Shown here one piece after another: positions 18,767-26,125 of a stretch of DNA of 64,000 bases (within the stretch, counting starts at the first letter, position 1; each line of letters starts with the position of its first letter). Origin of the DNA: JAGQKC01 sp965223675 (lineage in GTDB: Bacteria > Nitrospirota > Nitrospiria > Nitrospirales > UBA8639). The stretch is taken from the NCBI GenBank assembly GCA_965223675.1, contig OZ245013.1, positions 620,001 through 684,000 on the forward strand, written 5' to 3'. The position numbers and the translations under genes are program-made. Under the pieces are notes generated by a model. That model did no database searches and had not been told where the DNA came from. It saw nothing but the letters and a program-made list of their open reading frames with translations.

Positions 18767-19078
18767 GTCACAAGTCTCATCTCGACCCTGTAGAGTGGTA
18801 CGGATAGTATTCGGATCTCGAGCACTATGGAAGAGTCCGGCTACAATGATCTGGTCCTCTTCTATAAAAAAATACACAGCATAAGGAAATCGTCTCAAAA
18901 GGCGACGACGAAAATCACCATAGACTTTAGGGAACATGACCGGATTATCGAGAATTCCACGAGCCTGAGCATAAAACATCCGAAGAAACTCTTCGCCAAG
19001 GCCAAGGGCTTTGGTTTCATACCAGACAGACCCTGCCATGACGTCTTCCTCCACTTCTGGAAGGAAACGCAACTCCAT
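18755..19078 (-). CDS. RelE/ParE-superfamily toxin
   Basis: Toxin half of a type II toxin-antitoxin pair. 107 aa with the ParE-like pattern: N-terminal EVEEDVMAGSVWYE helix, LGEEFLRMF, then RRRLLRRFPYAVYFFIEEDQ and VAGLFHSARDP at the C-terminal strand. ParE members poison gyrase, RelE members cleave mRNA; sequence alone does not decide which. Encoded 3 bp after its antitoxin and convergent with recN, whose end it overlaps. Confidence 0.88.
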   Translation of the reverse strand: MELRFLPEVEEDVMAGSVWYETKALGLGEEFLRMFYAQARGILDNPVMFPKVYGDFRRRLLRRFPYAVYFFIEEDQIIVAGLFHSARDPNTIRTTLQGRDETCDSKF

Positions 19079-19081
19079 AGC

Positions 19082-19303
19082 TTATGTTCTTTTGGCTATC
19101 CGTTCCTGGAGTTCATCAAGAGACAAGAGCGTTCCTGGATTTGACTGATAGTTCTTCAGCCGTCGCGTTAGGGTATTTTTGTGGGATTGGGGGACGGGTA
19201 TGTTCGATTCGTCTGAAGCAATGTGATCCCAGAGGTCTTCAACGAGCAAGATTTTTTCGGGGGTGCTCAATCGTTCAATGTCGGGAATGTCACTCACACG
19301 CAT
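19082..19303 (-). CDS. Addiction-module antitoxin (putative Unstab_antitox family)
   Basis: 73-residue acidic-to-basic helical protein with the family pattern LSTPEKILLVEDLWDHIASD and a C-terminal LDELQERIAKR. Proteins of this type precede ParE/RelE toxins and neutralise them; this one sits directly upstream of such a toxin. It lacks an obvious helix-turn-helix, so it may not regulate the operon itself. Confidence 0.85.
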   Translation of the reverse strand: MRVSDIPDIERLSTPEKILLVEDLWDHIASDESNIPVPQSHKNTLTRRLKNYQSNPGTLLSLDELQERIAKRT

Positions 19304-19576
19304 TATTCTTCCTCCTTTCTGTCGATGTTACATAGATCAGTGTAGCGTAGTAATATTTGCACGTCCAGGTTCATGAGGACAATGAATTGTCCTTTCATTG
19401 GAATCGTTTGACCTAGTTCAACCTTCCGCCCTCGTTCTCAAGTCGAAAATTGAGTAGTTTCTTACCGTCATAATGGGCTCTCTCAATATCGTGTTTGAAA
19501 AGCTTAGTTTCTTGTCTGTTTTTCGGTCGTAACATCATCTCAATTAGGGCGTAAGTTAATTGAAAATTGTGAATAT

Positions 19577-20821
19577 TTATTCTCCGGCTGTTGGTAAGTG
19601 AAATGTCATTACTGCTACCCTCACCTCTCTATTTCGATCATTAGGAATATGGAAGATATATTGGTACCACCCCTCCTGAATTTCACTAACATATCTTAAA
19701 TAATTAGAATGCAGAGGCGTTTTGTCCTTAATCGTGTGTAGCACAGGAGAAAGTTCCTTATTCCGTACAAAAATAATTACCGCAGCTTTAGAATCCCGCC
19801 ATGTAAGATATTTAAGTAACTGGGTTACAGTTTCAAAATAAGCTTTCTCGCCTCTCCAAAATTTAAGCTCGGCGACAAAAATGTTATGTCCTTCGTGACG
19901 CATTAAAATGTCAGTCTTGCCAGCTTTATTAAAGGTTTCCCCAGTTGCCGATCCTTGGAAGTTGGGTTCAAGGATTAAAAGGAAATGATCTCGAAGCGCC
20001 TCTTCATCCTTTTCCGAATACGTCCTAGGATGACGCTCAAACTGTTTACCTACATCGTGAATAAATTGAAGGATTTGCCGATATATGGTTTCATCCAGTG
20101 TCGGCTCTGGCCTAAAAGATTGGTCGTACACGGCAGGTTTTTCTGCAGGAGAAGTTGTTACCTTCCTTTTGACGGGGAGAGAAAAGGTTTCTGGCACGCC
20201 TTCTACTTTTCTAACTGGTACTCCGAGAGAAGAAACCAAATCATTTTTCTTTAATATTTCGTCCTTCTTTTGATCGAAACGCTTTGCTGCCTCCTCACGA
20301 ATCCGTGCGTTAAAGTTTTCAATGTCCTTATTTAAGTTGGAAGCAAGTGTTCGTATTGTGCCTAAAGTTTTTTCTGCTTCCTGTTTAATTTGTTCCGAGG
20401 AAAGGCTGAAATTAACAATATCAAATAGAATTTCATTGTTATGCAATCTAACTAGAGGATGGTTACTTAGCCATGTGCTAGGCTGAACCCGTAAAAGTTG
20501 AGGGTCGCCGTCAAATGGGAGGTGATAGCGGATCACGTCTCGTTCATAACTTTCTCCAGGTTCAACAAAATAATTGAAGGAATGGTGTTCAGCGGGGATC
20601 ATTTCAGTATGAGTTGAAACAGATAGGCCTTCTTCGCAAATGTGGATCGGTTGAATGCGATGTTGAGTTTCCAAGTATTCGAGAAAGTCTTCCTGGTTAA
20701 CATTGAGAAGGTAATTTTCACTTTGAGTATCAATTTCAGCCATTACCTGTTGGCGTTTTGTTTCAAAGAATGAAAAGCCTTGTGATGACCGAAAAAGACG
20801 AAATTTCTCAAACGAGTTCAT
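19577..20821 (-). CDS. Orphan PD-(D/E)XK nuclease-like protein
   Basis: 414 aa, family not recognised by name. The C-terminal part shows a PD-(D/E)XK nuclease pattern: Asp304 in GKTDILMRH, then Glu318-Leu-Lys320 in FVAELKFWRG, and a following helix with Gln334, as in Mrr/Holliday-junction-resolvase-type folds. A predicted coiled coil lies at about 141-192. The N-terminal 130 residues form an unassigned domain. It has no methyltransferase or helicase neighbour, so it is not a standard restriction system. Lying between a toxin-antitoxin pair and an integrase, it could be a defence or mobile-element nuclease; that is inference. Confidence 0.7.
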   Translation of the reverse strand: MNSFEKFRLFRSSQGFSFFETKRQQVMAEIDTQSENYLLNVNQEDFLEYLETQHRIQPIHICEEGLSVSTHTEMIPAEHHSFNYFVEPGESYERDVIRYHLPFDGDPQLLRVQPSTWLSNHPLVRLHNNEILFDIVNFSLSSEQIKQEAEKTLGTIRTLASNLNKDIENFNARIREEAAKRFDQKKDEILKKNDLVSSLGVPVRKVEGVPETFSLPVKRKVTTSPAEKPAVYDQSFRPEPTLDETIYRQILQFIHDVGKQFERHPRTYSEKDEEALRDHFLLILEPNFQGSATGETFNKAGKTDILMRHEGHNIFVAELKFWRGEKAYFETVTQLLKYLTWRDSKAAVIIFVRNKELSPVLHTIKDKTPLHSNYLRYVSEIQEGWYQYIFHIPNDRNREVRVAVMTFHLPTAGE

Positions 20822-21002
20822 AGGGTAATAATTTTGAGAACAGTGTTTTTACTGGAGCGCTCGTTGAATGACGGCCAATTCCCCAAAAGGAATTGATGAC
20901 TTATTCTCAATCTTGCAGGTGTAATTGACATAAATGTTAAAAAAATCTCGCCTACTAAGTTTATCTATTTAATGTCATTAACAGCCTGTAAGAAATGTAA
21001 CT

Positions 21003-21638
21003 CTAAATTTTAATTCGTTTGGCGAGATCGAGGGCTTTCCTTTGATCGACTCCTAAATAATGGGCGGTGCTCCCGATGCTTTTATGCCCTAAGAGGTGCT
21101 GGCAGGCTGCAAGGTTCTGTGTTTTATCGTAGATGACCGCGGACTTTGTGCGGCGGATGGAGTGGGTACTATGACGTTTGGGGTCCAGTCGAGCTAGATA
21201 GGCCCACTGTTTAACTAAGTTAGCGTATTGTTCGCGCGTGAGATGAAGGCGGGTCTTTCGATTGCCGATACTCGTCCAAAGACAGTCATCCGATCGCTTG
21301 CCACTGTGCAGTATCCAATCGGCTAGACTCTCCCGTGTGTCTTCCGATAACGCCACCAGATGCCCTCGGTTCGTTTTCTTCTGCCGGATGTTGATCTCAC
21401 TCACCACATCACCATTGTGATCGGTTACATCAGCCATGGTCAGCGGCAGTAAATCCGACGCCCGCAACATCGTATCAAGTCCCACGTTAAAGAGCGCCAA
21501 GTCTCGGAATTTTTTTTCCGTCCGGAGCAAACTACGAATCACTTGGGCCTGCTCTGGCGTGAACGGTGTCATTTGTCCGACTGCTTTACCGCGGTTCCAT
21601 GTCGGTTTTTTAATTTTGGGTTTCGGTTGTTTCGGCAT
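21003..21638 (-). CDS. Tyrosine-type site-specific recombinase (short integrase)
   Basis: About 211 aa, a core catalytic domain with little arm-binding N-terminus. Catalytic residues visible: Arg in DTMLRASDLL, Lys in QKKTNRG, HxxR in THSIRRTK, His in HLLGHKSIG, and Tyr in TAHYLGVD. The frame opens at a TTG (21647), but the ATG at 21638 is preferred. An AAAAGCNAAAATA motif sits immediately upstream of that ATG and recurs nearby, so these may be recombinase sites. Probable mover of the neighbouring accessory genes. Confidence 0.85.
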   Translation of the reverse strand: MPKQPKPKIKKPTWNRGKAVGQMTPFTPEQAQVIRSLLRTEKKFRDLALFNVGLDTMLRASDLLPLTMADVTDHNGDVVSEINIRQKKTNRGHLVALSEDTRESLADWILHSGKRSDDCLWTSIGNRKTRLHLTREQYANLVKQWAYLARLDPKRHSTHSIRRTKSAVIYDKTQNLAACQHLLGHKSIGSTAHYLGVDQRKALDLAKRIKI

Positions 21639-21725
21639 AAAAGCCAAAATACCATTGGGTAGTGATTGTGTAAAACATTGATTTTATGTGGTTCGCTATT
21701 TTGGCTATTCACAAAAGCAAAAATA
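21639..21725. repeat. Cluster of AAAAGCNAAAATA motifs upstream of the integrase
   Basis: Three copies: 21639-21651 (direct), 21697-21709 (inverted, read as AATAGCCAAAATA) and 21713-21725 (direct). A fourth copy is at 22874-22886. The arrangement of direct and inverted 13-mers next to a tyrosine recombinase suggests recombinase-binding sites (att-like), or an autoregulatory operator. Confidence 0.5.
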
Positions 21726-21814
21726 GAAAAGGTCAAAAGTTATGTTGCTGTATATCAACGTTTCGCTTATAACTTACGTTTCAGAATTTAAATTTTCCAT
21801 AAGGTCCATTAAAG

Positions 21815-22732
21815 ATGAAAATATCATTCCTCTTAGTACTTTGGGTTCCTTTATTTGTCTCTCAACTTGGTTGCACGAATACGATTTTTAAGAAGTTTGA
21901 CGTTGTAGAGACGGAAAGTGTGAGTGTTGATGCTAAGCAACGTGCCATCATTGTGACGGAGGGGGAAGACGGCGTAAGAAAAATATTTTGCGCAGAACCG
22001 AGTCCCGATGCCTTATCAGCTTTCGGAGCGTCCTTATCAGCGGGCATAGGATATAAAGAAATTGAAGGACACTTGGACCAAACTTTAGCCGAATCGGTCA
22101 AGGCCCTTGGAGATCGGAATGCCACAATTCAACTTCTTCGAGATGGTTTATATCGGGCTTGTGAAGCGTTTGCCAATCAAGCGTTAGATCAATTCCAATA
22201 TTCGCAAATTGTTGCAAAGTACGAAAATATTATGGTGACACTTTTGGCTATTGAACAGTTGACAAATTTGAATCTTAGTATCACCAAGAAAAATCTTCGC
22301 GCTCCGATTTCTCCCCTTTCTTCAAAGGAGCCTAATGAACAAGACTCAAATGCGGCGGATACTCAGAAGTTACTAAATGAATCTCCTAGCGATTCATATA
22401 CGCGGACACCAATGGACCCTGTGAGTATTAAGACCATCGCCGATACTGTAAAGCATCTTGTGGCAAGTGTTGTCGAAAAAGATACGAGTCGCGAGACGTG
22501 TTTGGCATTTTTCGCTAACCCAATCTTTCCGAAACTTGCTCAAAAATTAGCTTTGCAGGGAATAGCAGAATCTGAAAGGATTGAAAGTTTCTTAGGAACG
22601 ATTACAGAGATTACGAGAGAGGCAACTGTAAAATTGGATGATGTTTTGTTTAGGCAATTTAATACTATGAAAGAATATTGTGACCCAGTGCTGAAAGTAC
22701 AAACTTCAAAAATACATAATCTGGATAAATAA
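21815..22732 (+). CDS. Lipoprotein of unknown function
   Basis: 305 aa with a lipoprotein signal: hydrophobic core residues 4-18 and the Cys20 in SQLGC. The first 140 residues contain a glycine/alanine segment (SAFGASLSAGIGY) and predicted helices. A low-complexity serine/asparagine linker (about 165-205) separates a second helical part with two cysteines. No family recognised. It is flanked on both sides by AAAAGCNAAAATA motifs and lies between a recombinase gene and an IS element, so it may be mobile cargo. Confidence 0.7.
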   Translation: MKISFLLVLWVPLFVSQLGCTNTIFKKFDVVETESVSVDAKQRAIIVTEGEDGVRKIFCAEPSPDALSAFGASLSAGIGYKEIEGHLDQTLAESVKALGDRNATIQLLRDGLYRACEAFANQALDQFQYSQIVAKYENIMVTLLAIEQLTNLNLSITKKNLRAPISPLSSKEPNEQDSNAADTQKLLNESPSDSYTRTPMDPVSIKTIADTVKHLVASVVEKDTSRETCLAFFANPIFPKLAQKLALQGIAESERIESFLGTITEITREATVKLDDVLFRQFNTMKEYCDPVLKVQTSKIHNLDK

Positions 22733-22873
22733 CTCTCCCCAACAAGCCCCTTCATATTCGTAAGCAACTTATCCATTACCAATTCCCTGTTCTTTTCGTT
22801 CCTCTTAATAAGCCACACCTCATTTGAACGTGGAATTGTCTTAAGGCAGGCCAAAATAAATTTTGCTTTTTGC

Positions 22874-22886
22874 AAAAGCGAAAATA
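22874..22886. repeat. Fourth AAAAGCNAAAATA motif, beside the IS3 left end
   Basis: Sequence AAAAGCGAAAATA within a wider roughly 30 bp similarity to 21697-21727 (ATTTTG near the start, CAAAAGC and AAAATAGAA at the end). It lies only a few bases outside the left inverted repeat of the IS element. Confidence 0.5.
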
Positions 22887-22983
22887 GAAGTCTAAGAAGT
22901 GGACCCCATTCCTTAGACAGGAATTTCTAGATGCTAAGTGAAATCTTCTGCGGTATATTTTTGTTCAACGAAAGGAGCAGAAG

Positions 22984-23274
22984 ATGGTCCGACGATCACG
23001 AAGGAATCATTCTCCCGCTTTTAAGGCCAAAGTCGCCCTCGCGGCGGTTCGAGGAGATCGCACACTGGCAGAGTTGGTGAAACAGTTTGATGTGCATCCC
23101 AATCAAATCCAGGATTGGAAGAAACAGCTGCTTGCCAAAGCCGAACACGTATTTGGTGCAAGCCTCGCCGATGCCGCGACTCACGAGCAGGTGCAGCAGA
23201 AACTCCATGCCAAGATCGGGCAGCTGACCATGGAGAAGGATTTTTTAGCCAACGCGCTCGGGCATGGCCGATGA
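22984..23274 (+). CDS. IS3-family transposase OrfA
   Basis: 96 aa, DNA-binding part of the transposase. N-terminal helix-turn-helix with HSPAFKAKVALAA and the leucine-zipper-like C-terminus KLHAKIGQLTMEKDFLANAL. Near its end lies a T TTT TTA slippery heptamer (23241-23247) positioned on codons TTT-TTA, with orfB in the -1 frame. This is the arrangement for programmed frameshifting into an OrfAB fusion. The stop overlaps the orfB ATG (ATGA). Confidence 0.92.
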   Translation: MVRRSRRNHSPAFKAKVALAAVRGDRTLAELVKQFDVHPNQIQDWKKQLLAKAEHVFGASLADAATHEQVQQKLHAKIGQLTMEKDFLANALGHGR

Positions 23275-24116
23275 GCGAGCGCAAAGCGATGATCAAGGTC
23301 AAGCAAAAACTCTCTGTGGTTCGTCAGTGTGAGCTGTTGGCCGTCCCTCGCTCCAGTGCGTATGCTCGCTCACAGGCTGTCTCGGAGGCTGATCTCGCAT
23401 TGATGAGACAGCTCGACGCGCTCTATCTGCAATGGCCGTTCTACGGAAGTCGACGCCTGTGTGTTGAACTTCGGCATCGAGGGTACGGCGTGAACCGGAA
23501 GCGGGTCCAGCGGCTCATGCGGAAAATGGGCCTCCGGGCTCTCTATCCCAAGCCCCGCACCAGTCAGCCGGGCAAGGAGCATAAGGTGTATCCTTACTTG
23601 CTGAGAGGCCTGAATATTGACCGCTCGAATCAGGTCTGGACGAGTGACATCTGTTATATTCCCATGGCCCAAGGGTTTATGTATCTGACGGTCATTATGG
23701 ACTGGCACTCACGTCGAGTACTGGCCTGGCGGGTCTCGAATACCCTGGAGACCGAGGCCTGTGTGGAAGCGTTGCAAGAAGCACTCGGCTCTTATGGGGC
23801 ACCCGAAATTTTCAATACTGACCAAGGGGCGCAATACACCAGTGAGGCGTTCACCGCGGTGCTCAAAGCTCATGGAGTACGGATCAGTATGGATGGGAAA
23901 GGGCGGTGGGTCGACAATGTCTTTGTGGAACGGCTCTGGCGGAGCGTCAAGTACGAGGATGTGTATCTACGAGCTTATGACACGCCAGCCACGCTGTGCG
24001 CTGGCCTGACAAGCTATTTTCAATTCTATAACAACGTACGCCGTCATCAGACATTGAACCGACAAACACCTGATACCGTATATTTTGCTGATCTCAAAAC
24101 ACAGCAGGTAGCGTAA
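23271..24116 (+). CDS. IS3-family transposase OrfB (DDE integrase domain)
   Basis: 281 aa catalytic subunit. An N-terminal HTH_21-like segment (YGSRRLCVELRHRGYGVNRK) is followed by the rve core. First Asp in WTSDICYIP, second Asp in FNTDQGAQYTS, and Glu in NVFVERLWRSVKYE, with the usual D35E-like spacing. The frame is open further upstream (from 23115), which permits the -1 frameshift fusion with OrfA; the ATG given here would make OrfB alone. Full length, no internal damage seen. Confidence 0.93.
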   Translation: MSERKAMIKVKQKLSVVRQCELLAVPRSSAYARSQAVSEADLALMRQLDALYLQWPFYGSRRLCVELRHRGYGVNRKRVQRLMRKMGLRALYPKPRTSQPGKEHKVYPYLLRGLNIDRSNQVWTSDICYIPMAQGFMYLTVIMDWHSRRVLAWRVSNTLETEACVEALQEALGSYGAPEIFNTDQGAQYTSEAFTAVLKAHGVRISMDGKGRWVDNVFVERLWRSVKYEDVYLRAYDTPATLCAGLTSYFQFYNNVRRHQTLNRQTPDTVYFADLKTQQVA

Positions 24117-24226
24117 GGAAAGGCAGAAATTTCACTTATCAAGCTGTCCAAAAAACGGGGACCACTTCTGTCTACTTTTAGACCTCGTAGAAACTTACCT
24201 TGCAAGTGGCTTTTTCCCGAAAATCC

Positions 24227-24336
24227 CTCTCAAATAGGGTTCTCCCCTAAAATTTAATCGTCACCATTCATCGGCCTTTTCGTTTTTTTCTCCTCATTTT
24301 TCGGCACTCTCAAATAGGGTGTACCCTATTTGAGAG
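24227..24336. repeat. CTCTCAAATAGGGT repeat: one single copy and a 30 bp palindrome
   Basis: The 14-mer CTCTCAAATAGGGT occurs at 24227-24240 and again at 24307-24320, where it is followed after two bases by its exact inverse (24323-24336). No T-run follows, so it is not a standard terminator. A cruciform, operator or recombination site are all possible. Confidence 0.6.
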
Positions 24337-24395
24337 GGTGGCCCGTTTAGTGTAGTCTGGCTAAAATCTTCAGCTTCATCGAAAATTTTTTAAGA

Positions 24396-24471
24396 TCACT
24401 CCACTTTCCAAAAAAAGACGACGGCCATGCGTTTTAAAGTAATTCGTGACTCCAGCCGAAATAGGATGTAA
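24396..24471 (-). pseudogene. Remnant of the C-terminus of the 27342 oxygenase gene (copy C)
   Basis: Read leftward it encodes TSYFGWSHEL in one frame and then LKRMAVVFFWKVE in another. This matches the last 25 residues of the oxygenase at 27342 (TSYFGWSHELASKRMAVV...) with a frameshift between. Only the tail is present, next to the HigA antitoxin gene. An open frame of 66 codons covers it but mixes the frames and is not a real gene. Confidence 0.7.
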
Positions 24472-24592
24472 GTGAGTTCTCCTAAGGAGAACCGATGATG
24501 TGAGGGTGCTCTGTGGAGCAAAGACTCTGCAGACGATTCATACCTAGATCTGAACACGGGAAGAATCCTTGGACTTAAGGCTGAGGAGGATT

Positions 24593-24919
24593 TCAAAGGG
24601 GTGTATGCGCCTCTATTCGTGTGCGTCGGCGGACAGGACGGACAGTGACTTCAACTTTGTGGTTGAGTTTATTTAAAACCCTGACCAATCGATCGATCGT
24701 AAAACCTTTCAGATCACCATTTTTGATCCGGCAAATGTCTGCTTGATCAATTCCCGTCTGGAGGGACGCTTGCCGTTGTGACCAGCCTTTTTTATCAAGA
24801 ATATCAATGATGTTTCCACATAGATCAGCTTTTACCAGTTTTGTATCAGCATCGGGCAAGCCGGCGTCGCGAAAAGGATTGTCACTGCCCTTGACCAATT
24901 CCAGCTTTTCTTTCTTCAT
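24593..24919 (-). CDS. HigA-like antitoxin (XRE family)
   Basis: 108 aa antitoxin and probable autorepressor. A helix-turn-helix of Cro/CI type lies at about residues 43-75, including WSQRQASLQTGIDQADICRI. The C-terminus VEVTVRPVRRR is basic. It overlaps the upstream toxin gene by 4 bp, giving the toxin-first order typical of higBA loci, so the two are co-translated. The palindrome at 25263 is its likely operator. Confidence 0.88.
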   Translation of the reverse strand: MKKEKLELVKGSDNPFRDAGLPDADTKLVKADLCGNIIDILDKKGWSQRQASLQTGIDQADICRIKNGDLKGFTIDRLVRVLNKLNHKVEVTVRPVRRRTRIEAHTPL

Positions 24920-25254
24920 GATCGCAACTCCTTTTTTAATTGCTTTATCCTTTCCTCAATTACCTCAAGCTCTTTCTTTGGCGTTTTCACGCCTTGAGTC
25001 GATTTCTTTTTAAACGCATGGATAACCCACATATCTTCGCCAAGCTGAATTGCATAGATTGTTCGATACGCATCTCCCTGATAAGGCAGGGCAACTTCTA
25101 GAATCCCAGAGCCCAAACCCCTCAAGGGTTTCGCGAGTTGGGATTTTCTCCCTGTGGCTGCTAGTCGAAGCGCGGTCATCATTTGGTCTTGGGCATCGAT
25201 CGGGAATCGGGTGAAGGCCTTGTGTGCGGCTTTAATCCATGAAATTCTCCGCAT
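24916..25254 (-). CDS. HigB-like toxin (phage Gp49-like family)
   Basis: RelE-superfamily mRNA interferase candidate. About 112 aa from the ATG at 25254; the frame is open to 25284, but that part overlaps the operator palindrome. Pattern: KPLRGLGSGILEVALPYQGD, RTIYAIQLGEDMWVIHAFKKKS, then KKELEVIEERIKQLKKEL, as in Gp49-like toxins. No clear Shine-Dalgarno decides between the internal ATGs. Forms a pair with the HigA-like gene immediately downstream. Confidence 0.85.
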   Translation of the reverse strand: MRRISWIKAAHKAFTRFPIDAQDQMMTALRLAATGRKSQLAKPLRGLGSGILEVALPYQGDAYRTIYAIQLGEDMWVIHAFKKKSTQGVKTPKKELEVIEERIKQLKKELRS

Positions 25255-25262
25255 AATCATCA

Positions 25263-25284
25263 ATGATGGTATATTTACCATCAT
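25263..25284. promoter_or_regulatory. Probable operator of the higBA-like locus
   Basis: Perfect inverted repeat ATGATGGTA-N4-TACCATCAT at the start of the toxin gene, of the type bound by HigA proteins in autoregulation. Assignment to HigA is by position only. Confidence 0.6.
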
Positions 25285-25455
25285 TTGTCAAGGGGCACCT
25301 ATCATAATGTTTCCAGCTTGCCCCTAGGTATACGAATTAAGAGGCCCTCTAACACGCTTGCATGTGCAGGTCATTCCTTTTTCATCGAAGTTGGTTTTTA
25401 CGAAGTGAAGAGAATTGTTCAACTCATGAGGCTTGTGAGGAAGACACGTCAACAT

Positions 25456-25475
25456 TAATAACGTATGTGTTATTA
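25456..25475. promoter_or_regulatory. Candidate operator upstream of the solitary HigA-like gene
   Basis: Inverted repeat TAATAAC-N6-GTTATTA about 50 bp upstream of the gene, in a promoter-like AT-rich region. Likely binding site of the encoded helix-turn-helix protein; inferred from position and symmetry. Confidence 0.45.
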
Positions 25476-25528
25476 TTGTAAACTGTCGACATCAAGAAAT
25501 ATCTCAGGAAAAAACGGGAGTCATGATT

Positions 25529-25852
25529 ATGGCCTTAACACGGGATTTTAAAAATACTGTTCTTGAACGAGCGCAACGCGACCCCGATTTTCGCAGAGGA
25601 CTACTGGAAGAAGGTATAGAACTGCTTTTGGCCGGTGATATCACCACAGGAAAATCCCTCATCCGAGATTACATTAACGCGAGTATTGGTTTTGAGCAGC
25701 TTGCCCGTCTTACCAAACATAAACCTCAAAGCCTGATGCGGATGTTTAGCAAGGATGGAAATCCACGCGCAGACAATCTTTTTGCCGTGATTAAACATTT
25801 GCAGAAAAAAGAAGGTGTTCAGTTTGAATTAAAAACCATTCAAACTTCATAA
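25529..25852 (+). CDS. Solitary HigA-like helix-turn-helix antidote protein
   Basis: 107 aa, related to the probable addiction-module antidote family. Features: a helical N-terminus DFKNTVLERAQRDPDFRRGL, GDITTGKSLIRDYINASIGF, and an HTH with LARLTKHKPQSLMRMFS. No toxin frame lies upstream (25285-25528) or immediately downstream, so the partner is lost or the protein acts alone. Two ATGs are 6 bp apart; the second has better spacing to GGGAG. Its last 15 codons and 3' flank are duplicated at about 27245. Confidence 0.75.
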   Translation: MALTRDFKNTVLERAQRDPDFRRGLLEEGIELLLAGDITTGKSLIRDYINASIGFEQLARLTKHKPQSLMRMFSKDGNPRADNLFAVIKHLQKKEGVQFELKTIQTS

Positions 25853-25988
25853 CATCGGTGTAGAATCTTTACCTAGCCAAACGGATAGTCTTACGCAGTA
25901 TTTCTCACTCTGCCACTTTCCCAAAAAAGACGATGGCTATACTTTCGGTTGTCAGCTCGTGTCCACAGATGAAACAGGATGTCGCTGA
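25812..25988. repeat. Direct repeat A of a duplicated antitoxin-tail/oxygenase-tail block
   Basis: This block holds the 3' end of the solitary antitoxin gene and a decayed oxygenase tail. It aligns along its whole length with 27243-27425 (shared runs include GTTCAGTTTGAATTAAAAAC and CTCACTCTGCCACTTTCC). The two copies flank the HEAT-repeat gene. Confidence 0.8.
25905..25985 (-). pseudogene. Remnant of the C-terminus of the 27342 oxygenase gene (copy A)
   Basis: Read leftward, one uninterrupted frame gives ATSCFICGHEL, then IAIVFFGKVAE and a stop. It aligns with the last 26 residues of the intact gene (ATSYFGWSHEL and MAVVFFWKVAE). Only the tail survives. It lies in repeat A, convergent with the solitary antitoxin. 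Confidence 0.75.
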
Positions 25989-26125
25989 ATAATGAGAAAC
26001 ACCGTGGGATCTGTGCATTTTGTTGCTCAGGAGTCAGGTTAAGGCTCTCGAATTTTTTCTGGTTGCAATCCCCGTCTTTGGCAATGGTAGGACCGACAGA
26101 GATTCAAGAAACATCAATACAGGTT

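Larger units (their letters stand above)
22890..24174 (+). mobile_element. IS3-family insertion sequence
   Basis: Complete-looking element of about 1.3 kb with orfA and orfB. Imperfect terminal inverted repeats match at about two thirds of 31 positions: left 22890-22920, right 24144-24174, sharing AGAAGTGG, CCCC and GACAG. The outermost few bases do not align well, so the exact ends and the target duplication are unresolved. Base composition is visibly more GC-rich than the flanks, consistent with recent arrival. Confidence 0.85.

Noticed and set aside
24396..24596. 66-codon minus frame next to the HigA-like gene
   Set aside because: It mixes two frames of a decayed oxygenase tail; treated as a pseudogene fragment.
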